DNA of 64,000 nucleotides from Candidatus Deianiraea vastatrix. GTDB lineage: Bacteria > Pseudomonadota > Alphaproteobacteria > Rickettsiales > Deianiraeaceae. The position numbers and the translations under genes were made by a program. Shown one piece after another: positions 35,977 to 45,295 of this stretch; position 1 is the first letter of the stretch; every line of letters begins with the position of its first letter. The stretch is taken from the NCBI RefSeq assembly GCF_007993655.1, contig NZ_CP029077.1, forward strand, positions 552,744 through 616,743. The letters run 5' to 3'. Below the pieces are notes generated by a model. It was not told the origin of the DNA. It saw nothing but the letters and a program-made list of their open reading frames with translations, and ran no database searches.

Positions 35977-36975
35977 TCAAGCCCTACACAATAAAGCAAG
36001 GTCAAGCATTCTATTTGAAAAACCCCATTCATTATCGTACCAAGCCAGAACTCTGATGCATTTTTTCCCAACAACTTTTGTTTCAAGTGCGTCAAAGTTG
36101 CTACTGTATGCGGATTTTACAAAATCGCAGGAAACAAGAGGTCTTTCCTCTACTTCAAGTATTTCACTCATTGAATTTTGAGCATATTTTTTAAAGACGG
36201 AATTTACAGCCTCAACACTTGTTTCGTGTTCAACATTTACAACAAGATCCACAACTGAAACATTTGGAGTTGGAACGCGAATTGCCGATCCATCAAGCTT
36301 GCCTTCAAGATTTGGAAGAACTAGTGATAAAGCTTTTGCGGCACCAGTTGATGTTGGAACCATGGAAACAGCTGCGGCTCGCGCCCTTCTTAAGTCTTTA
36401 TGGCTTCCGTCGACTATGTTTTGGTCGCCAGTGTATGAGTGAATTGTTGTCATGAAACCATTTACAATTTTAAATTCGTCATCCAAAATTTTCGCAATTG
36501 GTGCAAGGCAATTTGTCGTACAAGAACCTATTGAAAAAACGGAAATATCGGGTGTTAATTCGTGGTTATTAATGCCGTAGACTATAGTCGGGACATCTTT
36601 TTCTTTTGCAGGCGCAGATATCATTACCTTTTTTGCACCAGATGAAATGTGAATTTCAGCTTTCTTTTTTTCAGTAAAAACACCTGTGCATTCCATTACT
36701 ATATCAATACCAGACCAGTTAATTTTACCTGGATCTTTTTCGCTTATAAACTCAATAGTTTTGCCTTCTATTTTACATTTGTTTTCTGACAAAATATCGA
36801 TTTTTTTCGAAAATCTTCCAAAAATTGAATCAAATTGCAATAAGTGTAAAGAAGTTTTCATGTCAAGCGATGAATTTACCTTGCAAATATCAAGGTTTTT
36901 GTATTTTTCGTTTTCAAAATAAGCACGGAAAACGCATCTTCCAATTCTTCCGAAACCGTTAATTGCAATCTTCAT
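35977..36975 (-). CDS. gap: Glyceraldehyde-3-phosphate dehydrogenase
   Basis: About 332 residues from ATG 36975. KIAINGFGRIGRCVFRA binds NAD, SIGSCTTNCLAPIAKIL carries the catalytic Cys, and WYDNEWGFSNRMLDL is the conserved end. It oxidises glyceraldehyde-3-P to 1,3-bisphosphoglycerate (or works in reverse for gluconeogenesis). Its start lies about 20 bases from the sodB stop. pgi, gpmI and tkt are also in the window, so sugar-phosphate metabolism is kept. Confidence 0.96.
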   Translation of the reverse strand: MKIAINGFGRIGRCVFRAYFENEKYKNLDICKVNSSLDMKTSLHLLQFDSIFGRFSKKIDILSENKCKIEGKTIEFISEKDPGKINWSGIDIVMECTGVFTEKKKAEIHISSGAKKVMISAPAKEKDVPTIVYGINNHELTPDISVFSIGSCTTNCLAPIAKILDDEFKIVNGFMTTIHSYTGDQNIVDGSHKDLRRARAAAVSMVPTSTGAAKALSLVLPNLEGKLDGSAIRVPTPNVSVVDLVVNVEHETSVEAVNSVFKKYAQNSMSEILEVEERPLVSCDFVKSAYSSNFDALETKVVGKKCIRVLAWYDNEWGFSNRMLDLALLCRA

Positions 36976-36996
36976 AAAAATATCAAACAAATTTAA

Positions 36997-37593
36997 TTAT
37001 TTTAAATTCTCAAGCACAAAGCTCCAATTTGCAAGTTTTGACAAGAAAACATCGATATAATCAACTCTTCTGTTTTGATAATCAAGGTAATATGCGTGTT
37101 CCCAAACATCAATTGTAAGCAGAGGTTTTTGACCAGATGTCATGGGCGTTGCTGCATTTGGTGTTTTCACAATCTTTAAACTGCCATCTTTATCCTTGAC
37201 GAGCCAAGCCCATCCAGAGCCAAATTGTGTAGTTGCGGCTGTTTTAAATTGGTTTTTAAACTCATCAAAAGACCCAAAATATTTCTCAATTTCGCTTACC
37301 AACTCGCTTGCCGGCTCATCACCGCCATTTGGGTGCATGCATTTAAAGTAAAAGGTGTGATTCCAAACCTGCGCTGCGTTGTTAAAAATTGCTGCTTTTG
37401 ATGCATCTTCCGCGCTCAGCATTATAATTTCTTCTAGGCTTTTTGCCTCCATTTCCGTGCCTTTAATTAGATTATTTAGGTTATTTACATAAGCCGCATG
37501 GTGCTTTTCGTGGTGAAAGGTTACAGTTTCTTCCGATATATACGGAGAAAGTGCATCCTTTAAATAGGGTAAAGGTTCAAGAGAAATTGTCAT
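36997..37593 (-). CDS. sodB: Superoxide dismutase, Fe/Mn type
   Basis: 198 residues. Metal ligands are in TFHHEKHHAAYV (His), WNHTFYFKCM (His), and DVWEHAYYLDYQNRR (Asp and His). FGSGWAWLV is the typical central motif. The order and Gln in TTQFGSGW favour an iron enzyme. It converts superoxide to hydrogen peroxide, probably in the cytoplasm since no signal peptide is present. Confidence 0.95.
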   Translation of the reverse strand: MTISLEPLPYLKDALSPYISEETVTFHHEKHHAAYVNNLNNLIKGTEMEAKSLEEIIMLSAEDASKAAIFNNAAQVWNHTFYFKCMHPNGGDEPASELVSEIEKYFGSFDEFKNQFKTAATTQFGSGWAWLVKDKDGSLKIVKTPNAATPMTSGQKPLLTIDVWEHAYYLDYQNRRVDYIDVFLSKLANWSFVLENLK

Positions 37594-37677
37594 ATCAAAA
37601 AATTAGTCTTGATTTATAAATAATTATGTTTTAATAAAAAGCAACTTTTTTTTCAATTTATAAAAATTATAGGATTA

Positions 37678-38637
37678 GTGCTGAGTTTTTTTATTGCATG
37701 CGGTGTAGTTTTAACACTTCCAATGATGAAATTTGCACAAAAAGATTTCATAATCTCGGTTGAAAATGGGAAAAATATGCATCAAATAGCAACGGAGCTT
37801 GAAAAAAATGAGGTAATTACTGGTAAAACCTTGTTTTTATTTGCAAATAAAATTCTCTCAATTCGTGGCACTTTAATTTTAAAAGCAGGCGATTTTGAAA
37901 TTAAAAAAGGCATGGATTACTACGATATTTGCTCACTTTTGGCAAGCAACAACTACCATTTTAGCACAATAACTTTTCCAGAAGGCTTGACCGCAAAGCA
38001 AATGATAAAAATTATTGAAAAAAGCGATTTAAAAGAACAAATATCAATACAAAATATACAAGAAGGCTCTCTAATGCCCGAAACTTACAGCTATACATCC
38101 TTTGAAACAAAAGACAAATTAATAAAAAGAATGCAGGAATCCATGACAGATTTTCTTGATAAAGCATGGCGTGAAAATAAAAATCCAATGCTAAAAACCA
38201 AGCAGGAGCTACTAATTTTAGCATCAATCATTGAAAAAGAGACAAGCGTTGAAGAGGAAAGACCTCTTGTTGCATCTGTTTTTACAAATCGCTTAAAAAT
38301 TGGAATGAAACTTCAAACTGACCCAACTATAATATACGAAATCACAAACGGCGAGACAAATTTTGGCAGAAAAATAACAAAAGCAGACATTGCAAATGGC
38401 AAATATTATAATACATATAAAATCTTCGGACTTCCAAAAGGGCCAATCTCATGCCCGGGTAGATCTTCAATAATAGCCGCATCAAACCCGCCGCAAACAG
38501 AATTCTTATATTTCGTTGCAATTGGAGATGGCTCAAAAGCTCATAAATTTGCCAAAGATTACAAAGAGCATATCAAAAATGTCGATGAATACAGGAAAAA
38601 TCGAACAATAAAAGAAATGGATTTTATAAATTCCTAA
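37678..38637 (+). CDS. mltG: Endolytic murein transglycosylase MltG
   Basis: 319 residues from GTG 37678. A hydrophobic segment at the very start is the membrane anchor; the open frame continues upstream (with Gln-Phe-Ile-Lys-Ile-Ile-Gly), so a non-canonical start a few codons earlier would give a more normal anchor. FIISVENGKNMHQIATEL is the LysM-like part, and LILASIIEKETSVEEE carries the catalytic Glu, followed by LQTDPTIIYEIT and YNTYKIFGLPKGPISCPG. It cuts nascent glycan strands and sets their length. Confidence 0.92.
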   Translation: MLSFFIACGVVLTLPMMKFAQKDFIISVENGKNMHQIATELEKNEVITGKTLFLFANKILSIRGTLILKAGDFEIKKGMDYYDICSLLASNNYHFSTITFPEGLTAKQMIKIIEKSDLKEQISIQNIQEGSLMPETYSYTSFETKDKLIKRMQESMTDFLDKAWRENKNPMLKTKQELLILASIIEKETSVEEERPLVASVFTNRLKIGMKLQTDPTIIYEITNGETNFGRKITKADIANGKYYNTYKIFGLPKGPISCPGRSSIIAASNPPQTEFLYFVAIGDGSKAHKFAKDYKEHIKNVDEYRKNRTIKEMDFINS

Positions 38638-38797
38638 TAATTAAATTTGCAAGAACGCAAAACAAAAAATAGCACTATATATTAACTTGATTCAATTAAA
38701 ATTGCAATTTCTGCGCTAGTCTTAGAAATTTTATAAATAAAAACTACTTGACTTATAAAAAAATATAGCTAACCGATAGCAATGTTTTATTTTTAAG

Positions 38798-38878
38798 ATG
38801 TTCTTTTTAGCTTTAATTCCTGGATCATTGATACTTGCACTAATTTACGAATGTTGCTTTAGAAAAAAATTTATATAG
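38798..38878 (+). CDS. Possible 26-residue membrane peptide
   Basis: ATG at 38798 opens a short frame, MFFLALIPGSLILALIYECC then FRKKFI and stop: one hydrophobic helix with a basic end, the layout of small membrane subunits (positive-inside C-terminus). A hairpin follows 18 bases later. There is no ribosome-binding site and no family match that I recognise. The rest of the 285-base gap between mltG and tkt is A/T-rich with nothing else visible. Confidence 0.3.
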   Translation: MFFLALIPGSLILALIYECCFRKKFI

Positions 38879-38896
38879 TAATTAAATTTTTATTAT

Positions 38897-38920
38897 CATC
38901 TATCTTTCTTAAGATAGATG
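38897..38920. terminator. Perfect 9-bp hairpin between tkt and the small plus-strand ORF
   Basis: CATCTATCT at 38897-38905 pairs exactly with AGATAGATG at 38912-38920 around a 6-base loop. It lies just past the tkt stop on the minus strand (3 bases) and downstream of the small plus-strand frame, so it may work in both directions. The flanks are A/T-rich but without a long T-run. Confidence 0.55.
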
Positions 38921-38922
38921 TC

Positions 38923-40911
38923 TTATTCCTCAATTTCCAGTATAGTCTTTTTATAGTGTTGCAAGATTCTTAGAACTATATCATCTTCCTTTAGCTTTAT
39001 AAAATCTAAGATATCTTCGCACTTTCCAGACTCTCCAAAGCTTTTTATATCTATAAGAAGTCCATCTTTTTTAATGTATTTCTCAAAAAATATTCCATTT
39101 CCAAATTCAATTGCAACATTCATCGATTTGGTATTGATAATTTTATCTTTATAATCTTTACTTTGCTCTTCAAATATCGATATACACGGCATTGAAACAA
39201 CATTGGTCTGAATTCCGTACTTCAAAAGCATTGTTTTTGCAATAGACACAGAGAGACCAACTTCACTTCCCGTTGCAATAATTGTTATTTTTGGACTATC
39301 TGTGCAGTTATATATTGTATACCCACCCATTTTCGACATATTTGTTTCAGAATTTTCCTTTGAATTTCTAACAAACTTAACACTTTGTCTTGAAAGTATA
39401 AATGCAGATGGACCTTGATACTCAGTTGCCAAGGAAAGACATTCGCAAAGCTCCACTTGGCAAGATGGTCTAAAAACCTGTAAATTTGGTATCAATCTCA
39501 AAGAAGATACATGCTCAATTGGCTGATGGGTTGGTCCATCTTCCCCAACGCAAATTGAGTCATGAGTGAATACGTAAAACACTTTTTGCTTCATTAATGC
39601 AGACATTCGAATTGCACCTCGCATGTAATCAGAAAATACAAGAAATGTTGATATCATTGGTATTTTATCACCAAATATAGATATTCCATTTGCAATGGCT
39701 GCCATGGCATGTTCGCGAATGCCAAAATTAATATAATTCCCTCGAAAAGAATTTTTTGTTATATCTTGGTTTTTGCTTGTTTTAATCATAGTTGAACTTG
39801 CAAGATCTGCAGATCCATAAATAAAAATATTATCATTTTCAACCACTGATAAAATTACATTTAAAGCCTGCCTAGTTGACATTTCTTGGCTTTGTATTGC
39901 TAATTTATTTTTTACACTATTTAGCGAAGATGTATATAAAGATATTGACTCATTATTAACATTTTTATCGTATATTTTTTGCGTTTTTTCATACAAATCC
40001 TTGCAGCGGTTTGAAAACTTCCTCCATTCAGATAGCATGTTTTGTGGAATTGAAAACTCCTGCTCTTTCCACGATATAGCTTTTTTAAAATTATTTATAG
40101 CATCTTGTGAAATTGGTGAACCATGAACCTTCTGTGTTCCTTGATTTTCAAAGTCGCCAAATCCTATAATAGTCTTTGCATTAATAAAAACTGGACTTGA
40201 TGATATTTTTGCCACAGAAAAGGCATTTCTTATTTGCTCAATGTTATGTCCGTCTATATCTATAACATCCCACCCTGCTGCTTTAAATCTTTCTGATTGA
40301 TTTTCACTAGTGGATATGGTTGTTTTGCCATCTATTGATATAGAATTGTTATCAAATATCACTATTAAATTATCAAGTCCGTAGTGAGATGCAAATGTTA
40401 TTGCTTCCTGACTTATTCCTTCCATAAGACACCCATCTCCAACTGTGCAATAGACTTTTGATGTTAAGTCTGAGCTTAGTAAAGTATTTGAATTTTTTAT
40501 TGCAAGAGCAATACCGACTGCATTTGCAAGACCCTGTCCAAGAGGGCCTGTTGAAACCTCAACACCTTCTAATAAATTAGACTCTGGGTGACCGGTTGCT
40601 TTGGAATGAAGTTGTCTAAAATTTTTAATATCATCTATAGATATACCTTTATATCCGGTAAGATATAATATTGAATAAAGCAACATTGACCCATGGCCAT
40701 TTGATACAATAAACCTATCTCTGTTTTGCCATGTTGCATCATTTGGATTAAAATTTATAAATTCCTTAAATAAAACCGTTGCTATATCTGCCATTCCCAT
40801 TGGCATTCCAGGGTGACCTGAGTTTGATTTGTGTATAGCGTCCATCGTAAGACACCTAATGCAGTTTGCAAGTTTATTCTCATGTAAATTGTATTTTTCA
40901 AATATTTCCAC
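38923..40911 (-). CDS. tkt: Transketolase
   Basis: 662 residues, standard length. Motifs: HKSNSGHPGMPMGMADIA near residue 27, VSTGPLGQGLANAVGIA, the TPP-binding GDGCLMEGISQEA with FDNNSISIDG, and FGIREHAMAAIANGI plus DSICVGEDGPTHQPIEH in the pyrimidine half. It moves two-carbon units between sugar phosphates in the non-oxidative pentose phosphate pathway. It is a single gene with a hairpin after its stop. Confidence 0.96.
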   Translation of the reverse strand: MEIFEKYNLHENKLANCIRCLTMDAIHKSNSGHPGMPMGMADIATVLFKEFINFNPNDATWQNRDRFIVSNGHGSMLLYSILYLTGYKGISIDDIKNFRQLHSKATGHPESNLLEGVEVSTGPLGQGLANAVGIALAIKNSNTLLSSDLTSKVYCTVGDGCLMEGISQEAITFASHYGLDNLIVIFDNNSISIDGKTTISTSENQSERFKAAGWDVIDIDGHNIEQIRNAFSVAKISSSPVFINAKTIIGFGDFENQGTQKVHGSPISQDAINNFKKAISWKEQEFSIPQNMLSEWRKFSNRCKDLYEKTQKIYDKNVNNESISLYTSSLNSVKNKLAIQSQEMSTRQALNVILSVVENDNIFIYGSADLASSTMIKTSKNQDITKNSFRGNYINFGIREHAMAAIANGISIFGDKIPMISTFLVFSDYMRGAIRMSALMKQKVFYVFTHDSICVGEDGPTHQPIEHVSSLRLIPNLQVFRPSCQVELCECLSLATEYQGPSAFILSRQSVKFVRNSKENSETNMSKMGGYTIYNCTDSPKITIIATGSEVGLSVSIAKTMLLKYGIQTNVVSMPCISIFEEQSKDYKDKIINTKSMNVAIEFGNGIFFEKYIKKDGLLIDIKSFGESGKCEDILDFIKLKEDDIVLRILQHYKKTILEIEE

Positions 40912-41190
40912 AGCAATCTCATATAATCTAAAAGTTCTCTAACAAGATATTTTTAAAATTCAATAAAAAAAACTTGAAAATTAAAAAATATACTTTATTT
41001 GATATTTAACCGAGTGTTTATTGTTCATAAAATTGTATGCTGTTTTTGCTTTTTACATTAATGTACTTTGTAAACATTTCATTTTTACTGATGATTAAAA
41101 AGAGATTATCAATATTTTGTCAGAAAATAGCTAATAAAAATAACATTTACTTGGTTGAGCAAAATTTTATAAATTATTTTACTAATACAT

Positions 41191-43161
41191 ATGGAAAAAG
41201 TTGTTATATCTGGAAGTCTTTCCAGCTACAAAATTGTTATTTTGGATAAAAATGACGCTATAAATGATGTTATCTTTGGTGGATCTTCGTCAAAATCTAT
41301 TAAATCAAATATATATCTTGCAAAAGTTACTAGAGTTGAGCCATCTTTGCAAGCTGCTTTTGTTGAATACGGCGAGGAAAAATCAGGATTTTTGCCTTTT
41401 TCTGAAATACATTCAGATTATCATAACAACACCAAAACATTAAATGAAATACTGCATGGCTTCTATACAAAGCAGGCCGAGGCATCAAAGGAAAGTGAAG
41501 ATAAATTAAATGAACAAGATGAAGGTATTGACGATCTAACGGCGATTGATAAAATTGAATTTTCCCTTGATGAAAGCGAAAATAAGCAATCTGAGATGTT
41601 TACTGAAGATGAAAAAAAAGATAAAAAAAGAATTTTCATACAAGATGTTATCAAAACTGGTCAATATCTACTTGTTCAGGTTTTTCGAGATGAAAGAGGT
41701 AATAAAGGTGCATCTGTTACAACATACATAACATTTCCAACAAAATACTGTGTTTTTACGCCAAATAATCGCAGATTACATGGAGTTTCAAAAAGAATTC
41801 CAGATCAACAAGAAAGACAAAGATTGCGCAATGCTATTGATACCTTTGGCATCAACGGAGATTTTGGGCTTGTGGTGAGAACTGCAGCATGCGATGCTTC
41901 TGTTCAAGATTTAAAGAAAGATTATGACTTGGCTGTCGAACATTGGCATCAAGTTATTGAAAAAACAAAAATCATGAAAGTTGGGCTAATTAGCGAGGCA
42001 GAATCTGGAATAATACAATCAATCAGAGATGTTACAACAAAAGAGGCAAAAGTTGTTACAGATAGCGAAGAAATTGCAAATTTAGTTCTTAGCCTTTCAG
42101 ATAAAATGAATATCAAAAAAGAACACATGATGATACATAGGTCAAAAGATGTAACATTGTTTGATAAATTCGGAATTACTGAAAAATTAAATGACTTATA
42201 TAAAGATAGGGTAAATCTTCCATCTGGCGGCTATTTAATAATTAATTATACAGAAGCTTTGGTTGCAATAGATGTAAATTCTGGAAGACTTGTCAACGAA
42301 AAAGATGTTGAAAATACAGCACTTAAAACAAATCTTGAAGCTGTTTCTGAAATAGCAAATCAACTTAGATTGCGTGATATTGGCGGACTTATAGTTGTTG
42401 ACTTCATAGACATGGAAGAGGTTTCAAATCGTAAAAAAATTGAACTAAAAATGAAGGATGTTATATCATTAAAAGATAGAGCTAGAGTGCAATTTACCGC
42501 TATCAGTCATTTTGGATTGATGGAAATTTCACGCCAAAGACTTAGAACCGGATTTATGGAATCGTCAACCTTAAAGTGCAATCATTGCAATGGAACTGGT
42601 AGGTCTTTCATGCCTGAAATGACGCTTGATGAACTATATCAATGCCTTGAATTTGAAATATTTAAGAAAAAATACACTAAATTTGAAGTTAAAACAAGCT
42701 TTCAAGTTGAATCACGCTTCGCATCATACAATAAGCAAAAAATTAGTGAATTGTGTAAGCAAAATGGCATAGAGTTTACAATCATCGGAGACCCTGAAAT
42801 GAAACTTGATAGCTTTATAATGAAAGGACTTGATAAAGAATCAAATGCCTTTGTTGATGTTACAAAATTTAATGGACTGTCAAAAATAGATGACTTACAT
42901 GGCGGAGTAAACGGATGGGTTGGAAAAAGAGATAGATTTGAACCAAATGCAAAGCGTAATAATAAACAATCTTCCAGAAAATCTCAAACAAAAATCGGTC
43001 TTGTGGTATCAAGCTTACTTAAAGTTGCGTCTATCTTTAAATCAAAGAAAAAAGAAGATAAATTTAGCAAGAAAAATAAAAAAAATTACAATCCTAGATC
43101 AAAAACTTATGATAATAAATTTAGTGGTAAAAAACACTACAATGGTAGAAGGAAAAGATAG
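41191..43161 (+). CDS. rne: Ribonuclease E/G
   Basis: 656 residues. The S1 RNA-binding domain ([22 protein letters not shown]) contains an acidic and Lys-rich insertion at about 85-150, as in other alphaproteobacterial RNase E. Catalytic Asp residues are in VAIDVNSGR and VVDFIDMEE; the zinc link is CNHCNGTG. It cuts A/U-rich single-stranded RNA for mRNA decay and tRNA/rRNA processing. The long scaffold tail of enterobacterial RNase E is reduced to about 60 very basic residues. The 279-base gap before it holds no clear gene. Confidence 0.95.
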   Translation: MEKVVISGSLSSYKIVILDKNDAINDVIFGGSSSKSIKSNIYLAKVTRVEPSLQAAFVEYGEEKSGFLPFSEIHSDYHNNTKTLNEILHGFYTKQAEASKESEDKLNEQDEGIDDLTAIDKIEFSLDESENKQSEMFTEDEKKDKKRIFIQDVIKTGQYLLVQVFRDERGNKGASVTTYITFPTKYCVFTPNNRRLHGVSKRIPDQQERQRLRNAIDTFGINGDFGLVVRTAACDASVQDLKKDYDLAVEHWHQVIEKTKIMKVGLISEAESGIIQSIRDVTTKEAKVVTDSEEIANLVLSLSDKMNIKKEHMMIHRSKDVTLFDKFGITEKLNDLYKDRVNLPSGGYLIINYTEALVAIDVNSGRLVNEKDVENTALKTNLEAVSEIANQLRLRDIGGLIVVDFIDMEEVSNRKKIELKMKDVISLKDRARVQFTAISHFGLMEISRQRLRTGFMESSTLKCNHCNGTGRSFMPEMTLDELYQCLEFEIFKKKYTKFEVKTSFQVESRFASYNKQKISELCKQNGIEFTIIGDPEMKLDSFIMKGLDKESNAFVDVTKFNGLSKIDDLHGGVNGWVGKRDRFEPNAKRNNKQSSRKSQTKIGLVVSSLLKVASIFKSKKKEDKFSKKNKKNYNPRSKTYDNKFSGKKHYNGRRKR

Positions 43162-43178
43162 TATTTTTTAATAAGATT

Positions 43179-44126
43179 ATGACAACAGTCTTGCGCAATG
43201 ACTGGAAAGTAAGCGAGGTTTTGGATTTTTTCCAAATGCCGTTTAATGACTTAATCTTTAAAAGCCATAGTATCCATAGGGAAAATTTTAATCCAAATAC
43301 TATACAAATTTCAACATTGCTTTCGATAAAAACTGGTGGGTGTCCTGAAAATTGCTCATACTGCCCGCAGTCCGCACATCATAATACAAATCTTGAAAAA
43401 CAGCAATTAATGAATGTTGATGAGATTGTAAACGAGGCAAAATCTGCAAAAGACGCGGGCGCAAGTCGATTTTGCATGGGCGCAGCTTGGAGAAATTTAC
43501 ATGACAGAGATCTTGAATATATTTGCGAAATTATTCGTCGCGTAAAATCTCTTGGCCTTGAAACATGTATGACCCTTGGAATGCTAAAAGACGGGCAAGC
43601 TGAAAAAATGAAGGAGGCTGGTCTTGATTTTTATAACCACAATATCGATACATCCGAAGAATTTTACGATAAAATAATAACAACTCGTAAATTTGAAGAC
43701 AGAATTGATACCATCGAAAAAGTTAGAAATAGCGGCTTAAATGTCTGTTGCGGCGGTATAGTTGGAATGGGAGAAGACATTGAAGATAGAGCAAAAATGC
43801 TTATTACTCTTGCAAATTTTGAAAAACATCCAGAATCTGTTCCAATTAATCAGCTTGTAAAAGTTGACGGAACTCCACTTCAAAACGAGAAGGATATTGA
43901 TGGCTTTGATTTTATCAAAACTATTGCCGTTGCAAGAATAATGATGCCAAAATCTTATGTTCGCTTGTCTGCCGGAAGAACAAAAATGAATGAACAAATG
44001 CAAGCTTTGTGCTTTTTTGCTGGAGCAAATTCAATATTTTTTGGCGAAAAGCTTCTTACTACTGAAAATCCTGAGGAGTTATCAGATCTTGCCTTAATGA
44101 AAAAACTTGGAATATCGGGGATTTGA
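43179..44126 (+). CDS. bioB: Biotin synthase
   Basis: 315 residues. The radical SAM cluster motif is [35 protein letters not shown] and [12 protein letters not shown] are all conserved, including the unusual Arg near the end (RLSAGRT) that ligates the 2Fe-2S cluster. It inserts sulfur into dethiobiotin. bioA, D and F are not here; with birA at 3.5 kb the cell at least makes the final step and uses biotin. It starts 17 bases after rne. Confidence 0.96.
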   Translation: MTTVLRNDWKVSEVLDFFQMPFNDLIFKSHSIHRENFNPNTIQISTLLSIKTGGCPENCSYCPQSAHHNTNLEKQQLMNVDEIVNEAKSAKDAGASRFCMGAAWRNLHDRDLEYICEIIRRVKSLGLETCMTLGMLKDGQAEKMKEAGLDFYNHNIDTSEEFYDKIITTRKFEDRIDTIEKVRNSGLNVCCGGIVGMGEDIEDRAKMLITLANFEKHPESVPINQLVKVDGTPLQNEKDIDGFDFIKTIAVARIMMPKSYVRLSAGRTKMNEQMQALCFFAGANSIFFGEKLLTTENPEELSDLALMKKLGISGI

Positions 44127-44225
44127 CATTAACACAAAACAATTAACACCAATCGTCAAGATTATTTGATACAAAAATTTCTCATTCTTTATAAAAAAGC
44201 TCAATGTTGATTTTTAATATTAAAA

Positions 44226-44302
44226 TGGTGCACCAATGGGGATTTGAACCCCAAACCTTTGCCTTCGGAGGGCAATACTCTATCCAGTTGAGCTATTGGT
44301 GC
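44226..44302 (-). tRNA. tRNA-Arg (anticodon CCG)
   Basis: A full cloverleaf reads on the minus strand from 44302. The acceptor stem is GCACCAA/TTGGTGC, the D-arm contains AGCTCAACTGGATAGAGT, the anticodon stem is TTGCC/GGCAA with loop CTCCGAA giving anticodon CCG (codon CGG, Arg), and the T-arm is TGGGG/CCCCA with TTCAAAT. The 3' CCA is encoded (44226-44228). CGG is a rare codon in so A/T-rich a genome. Confidence 0.95.
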
Positions 44303-44523
44303 TTTATTTGTATTGGCTTTGGTAGGAAAAATTGAAATATTGAAAATATAAATACCGGTATAACTAAAGTTGAAAACAAAATATAAAAATCCATTTGATT
44401 TAGATTTTTTACAATTGTCAAAAATAAAATAGGAATTATTGTACAAAAGGATATAATTCCTATGATTTTATATTTATTCACAGCATATATGTCGCCATTT
44501 TTCTTTTTACGAAGAATTATCAT
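44293..44523 (-). CDS. Small two-helix membrane protein
   Basis: 76 residues. ATG 44523 is 6 bases after the dnaQ stop on the same strand. Two hydrophobic helices lie at about 20-40 and 46-66, with a Lys-rich start. The end runs 10 bases into the 5' end of tRNA-Arg. I do not recognise the family. It could be a real short cistron of the dnaQ operon; the tRNA overlap argues for caution. Confidence 0.4.
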   Translation of the reverse strand: MIILRKKKNGDIYAVNKYKIIGIISFCTIIPILFLTIVKNLNQMDFYILFSTLVIPVFIFSIFQFFLPKPIQIKHQ

Positions 44524-44529
44524 AATAAA

Positions 44530-45234
44530 CTACCAATATACATTTGTTTTAATTTTTTCTAACAACAAAGCATGCCTTTCTAAATCTTCATTGTTTAAAT
44601 GAAATGACCTACTTTGCAAGCTATTTTCACGTTTTTTTATAATTATTTCCCTTTTCTGATCATTTAACAAGTCTTCAAAATTAGCGCCATCTTTTACAAG
44701 TTTTATAAAAACCTCAGCAAGTAATTTACTATCAAGCAAAGCTCCATGCCCGCCACTTTGTCTTTGACTTAAGTCTACTCCATATTTTTCACAAAGTACA
44801 TCAAGACTTAATTTTGAACCTGGCATATGATTTCTAACCATTTCCATTGTATCAATTACTTGATAGTGTTTTAAATTTTCTCTGTTAATTTCTTGTAACT
44901 GAAAATTAAGAAATGATAGGTCAAATTTTGCATTATGTATAACAAGTATAGCCTTGCTTTCGTTTCCATTTGAGTCTGTATTTAAAAATTTATAAACATC
45001 GTCTACAATATCTTTAAAATCTGGTTTCCCAACAAGCATTTCATCTGTGATTTTGGTAACATTTTTAACAATATCGCTAAGTTTTTCTTTACAATTTAAA
45101 TAACTTTGATAACATCTACCAGTTACTATGCCGGAATTTATTTCAACCATTCCAATTTCTATAATCCTTGAACCATCAACAGGTCTAAGGCCAGTTGTTT
45201 CAGTATCAAGGCATACAAATCTATATTTATTCAT
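44530..45234 (-). CDS. dnaQ: DNA polymerase III epsilon subunit (3'-5' exonuclease)
   Basis: About 234 residues from ATG 45234 (a TTG at 45243 is also open). The exonuclease motifs are FVCLDTETTGL (ExoI, Asp-x-Glu), VIHNAKFDLSFLNFQL (ExoII) and HGALLDSKLLAEVF (ExoIII, His and Asp). It proofreads for the replicative polymerase. The C-terminal part after residue 190 is short and basic and would hold the alpha-binding segment. Confidence 0.93.
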   Translation of the reverse strand: MNKYRFVCLDTETTGLRPVDGSRIIEIGMVEINSGIVTGRCYQSYLNCKEKLSDIVKNVTKITDEMLVGKPDFKDIVDDVYKFLNTDSNGNESKAILVIHNAKFDLSFLNFQLQEINRENLKHYQVIDTMEMVRNHMPGSKLSLDVLCEKYGVDLSQRQSGGHGALLDSKLLAEVFIKLVKDGANFEDLLNDQKREIIIKKRENSLQSRSFHLNNEDLERHALLLEKIKTNVYW

Positions 45235-45295
45235 AAATTGCAAAATAGCGTTAACTTCTAAATTGTAATTTCTTTTTTGTCAACAAAAAATTAAT

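Noticed and set aside
35886-36095. A 69-residue minus-strand frame near the end of gap
   Set aside because: It overlaps the gap C-terminus in another frame and reads like its shadow.
41037-41249. A 70-residue plus-strand frame in the gap before rne
   Set aside because: It overlaps the rne start by 59 bases in another frame and has no family pattern or leader signal; the hydrophobic start is expected by chance in A/T-rich DNA.
44201-44446. An 81-residue minus-strand frame containing [14 protein letters not shown]
   Set aside because: This peptide is the well-known false translation of a tRNA gene; it comes from tRNA-Arg at 44226-44302.
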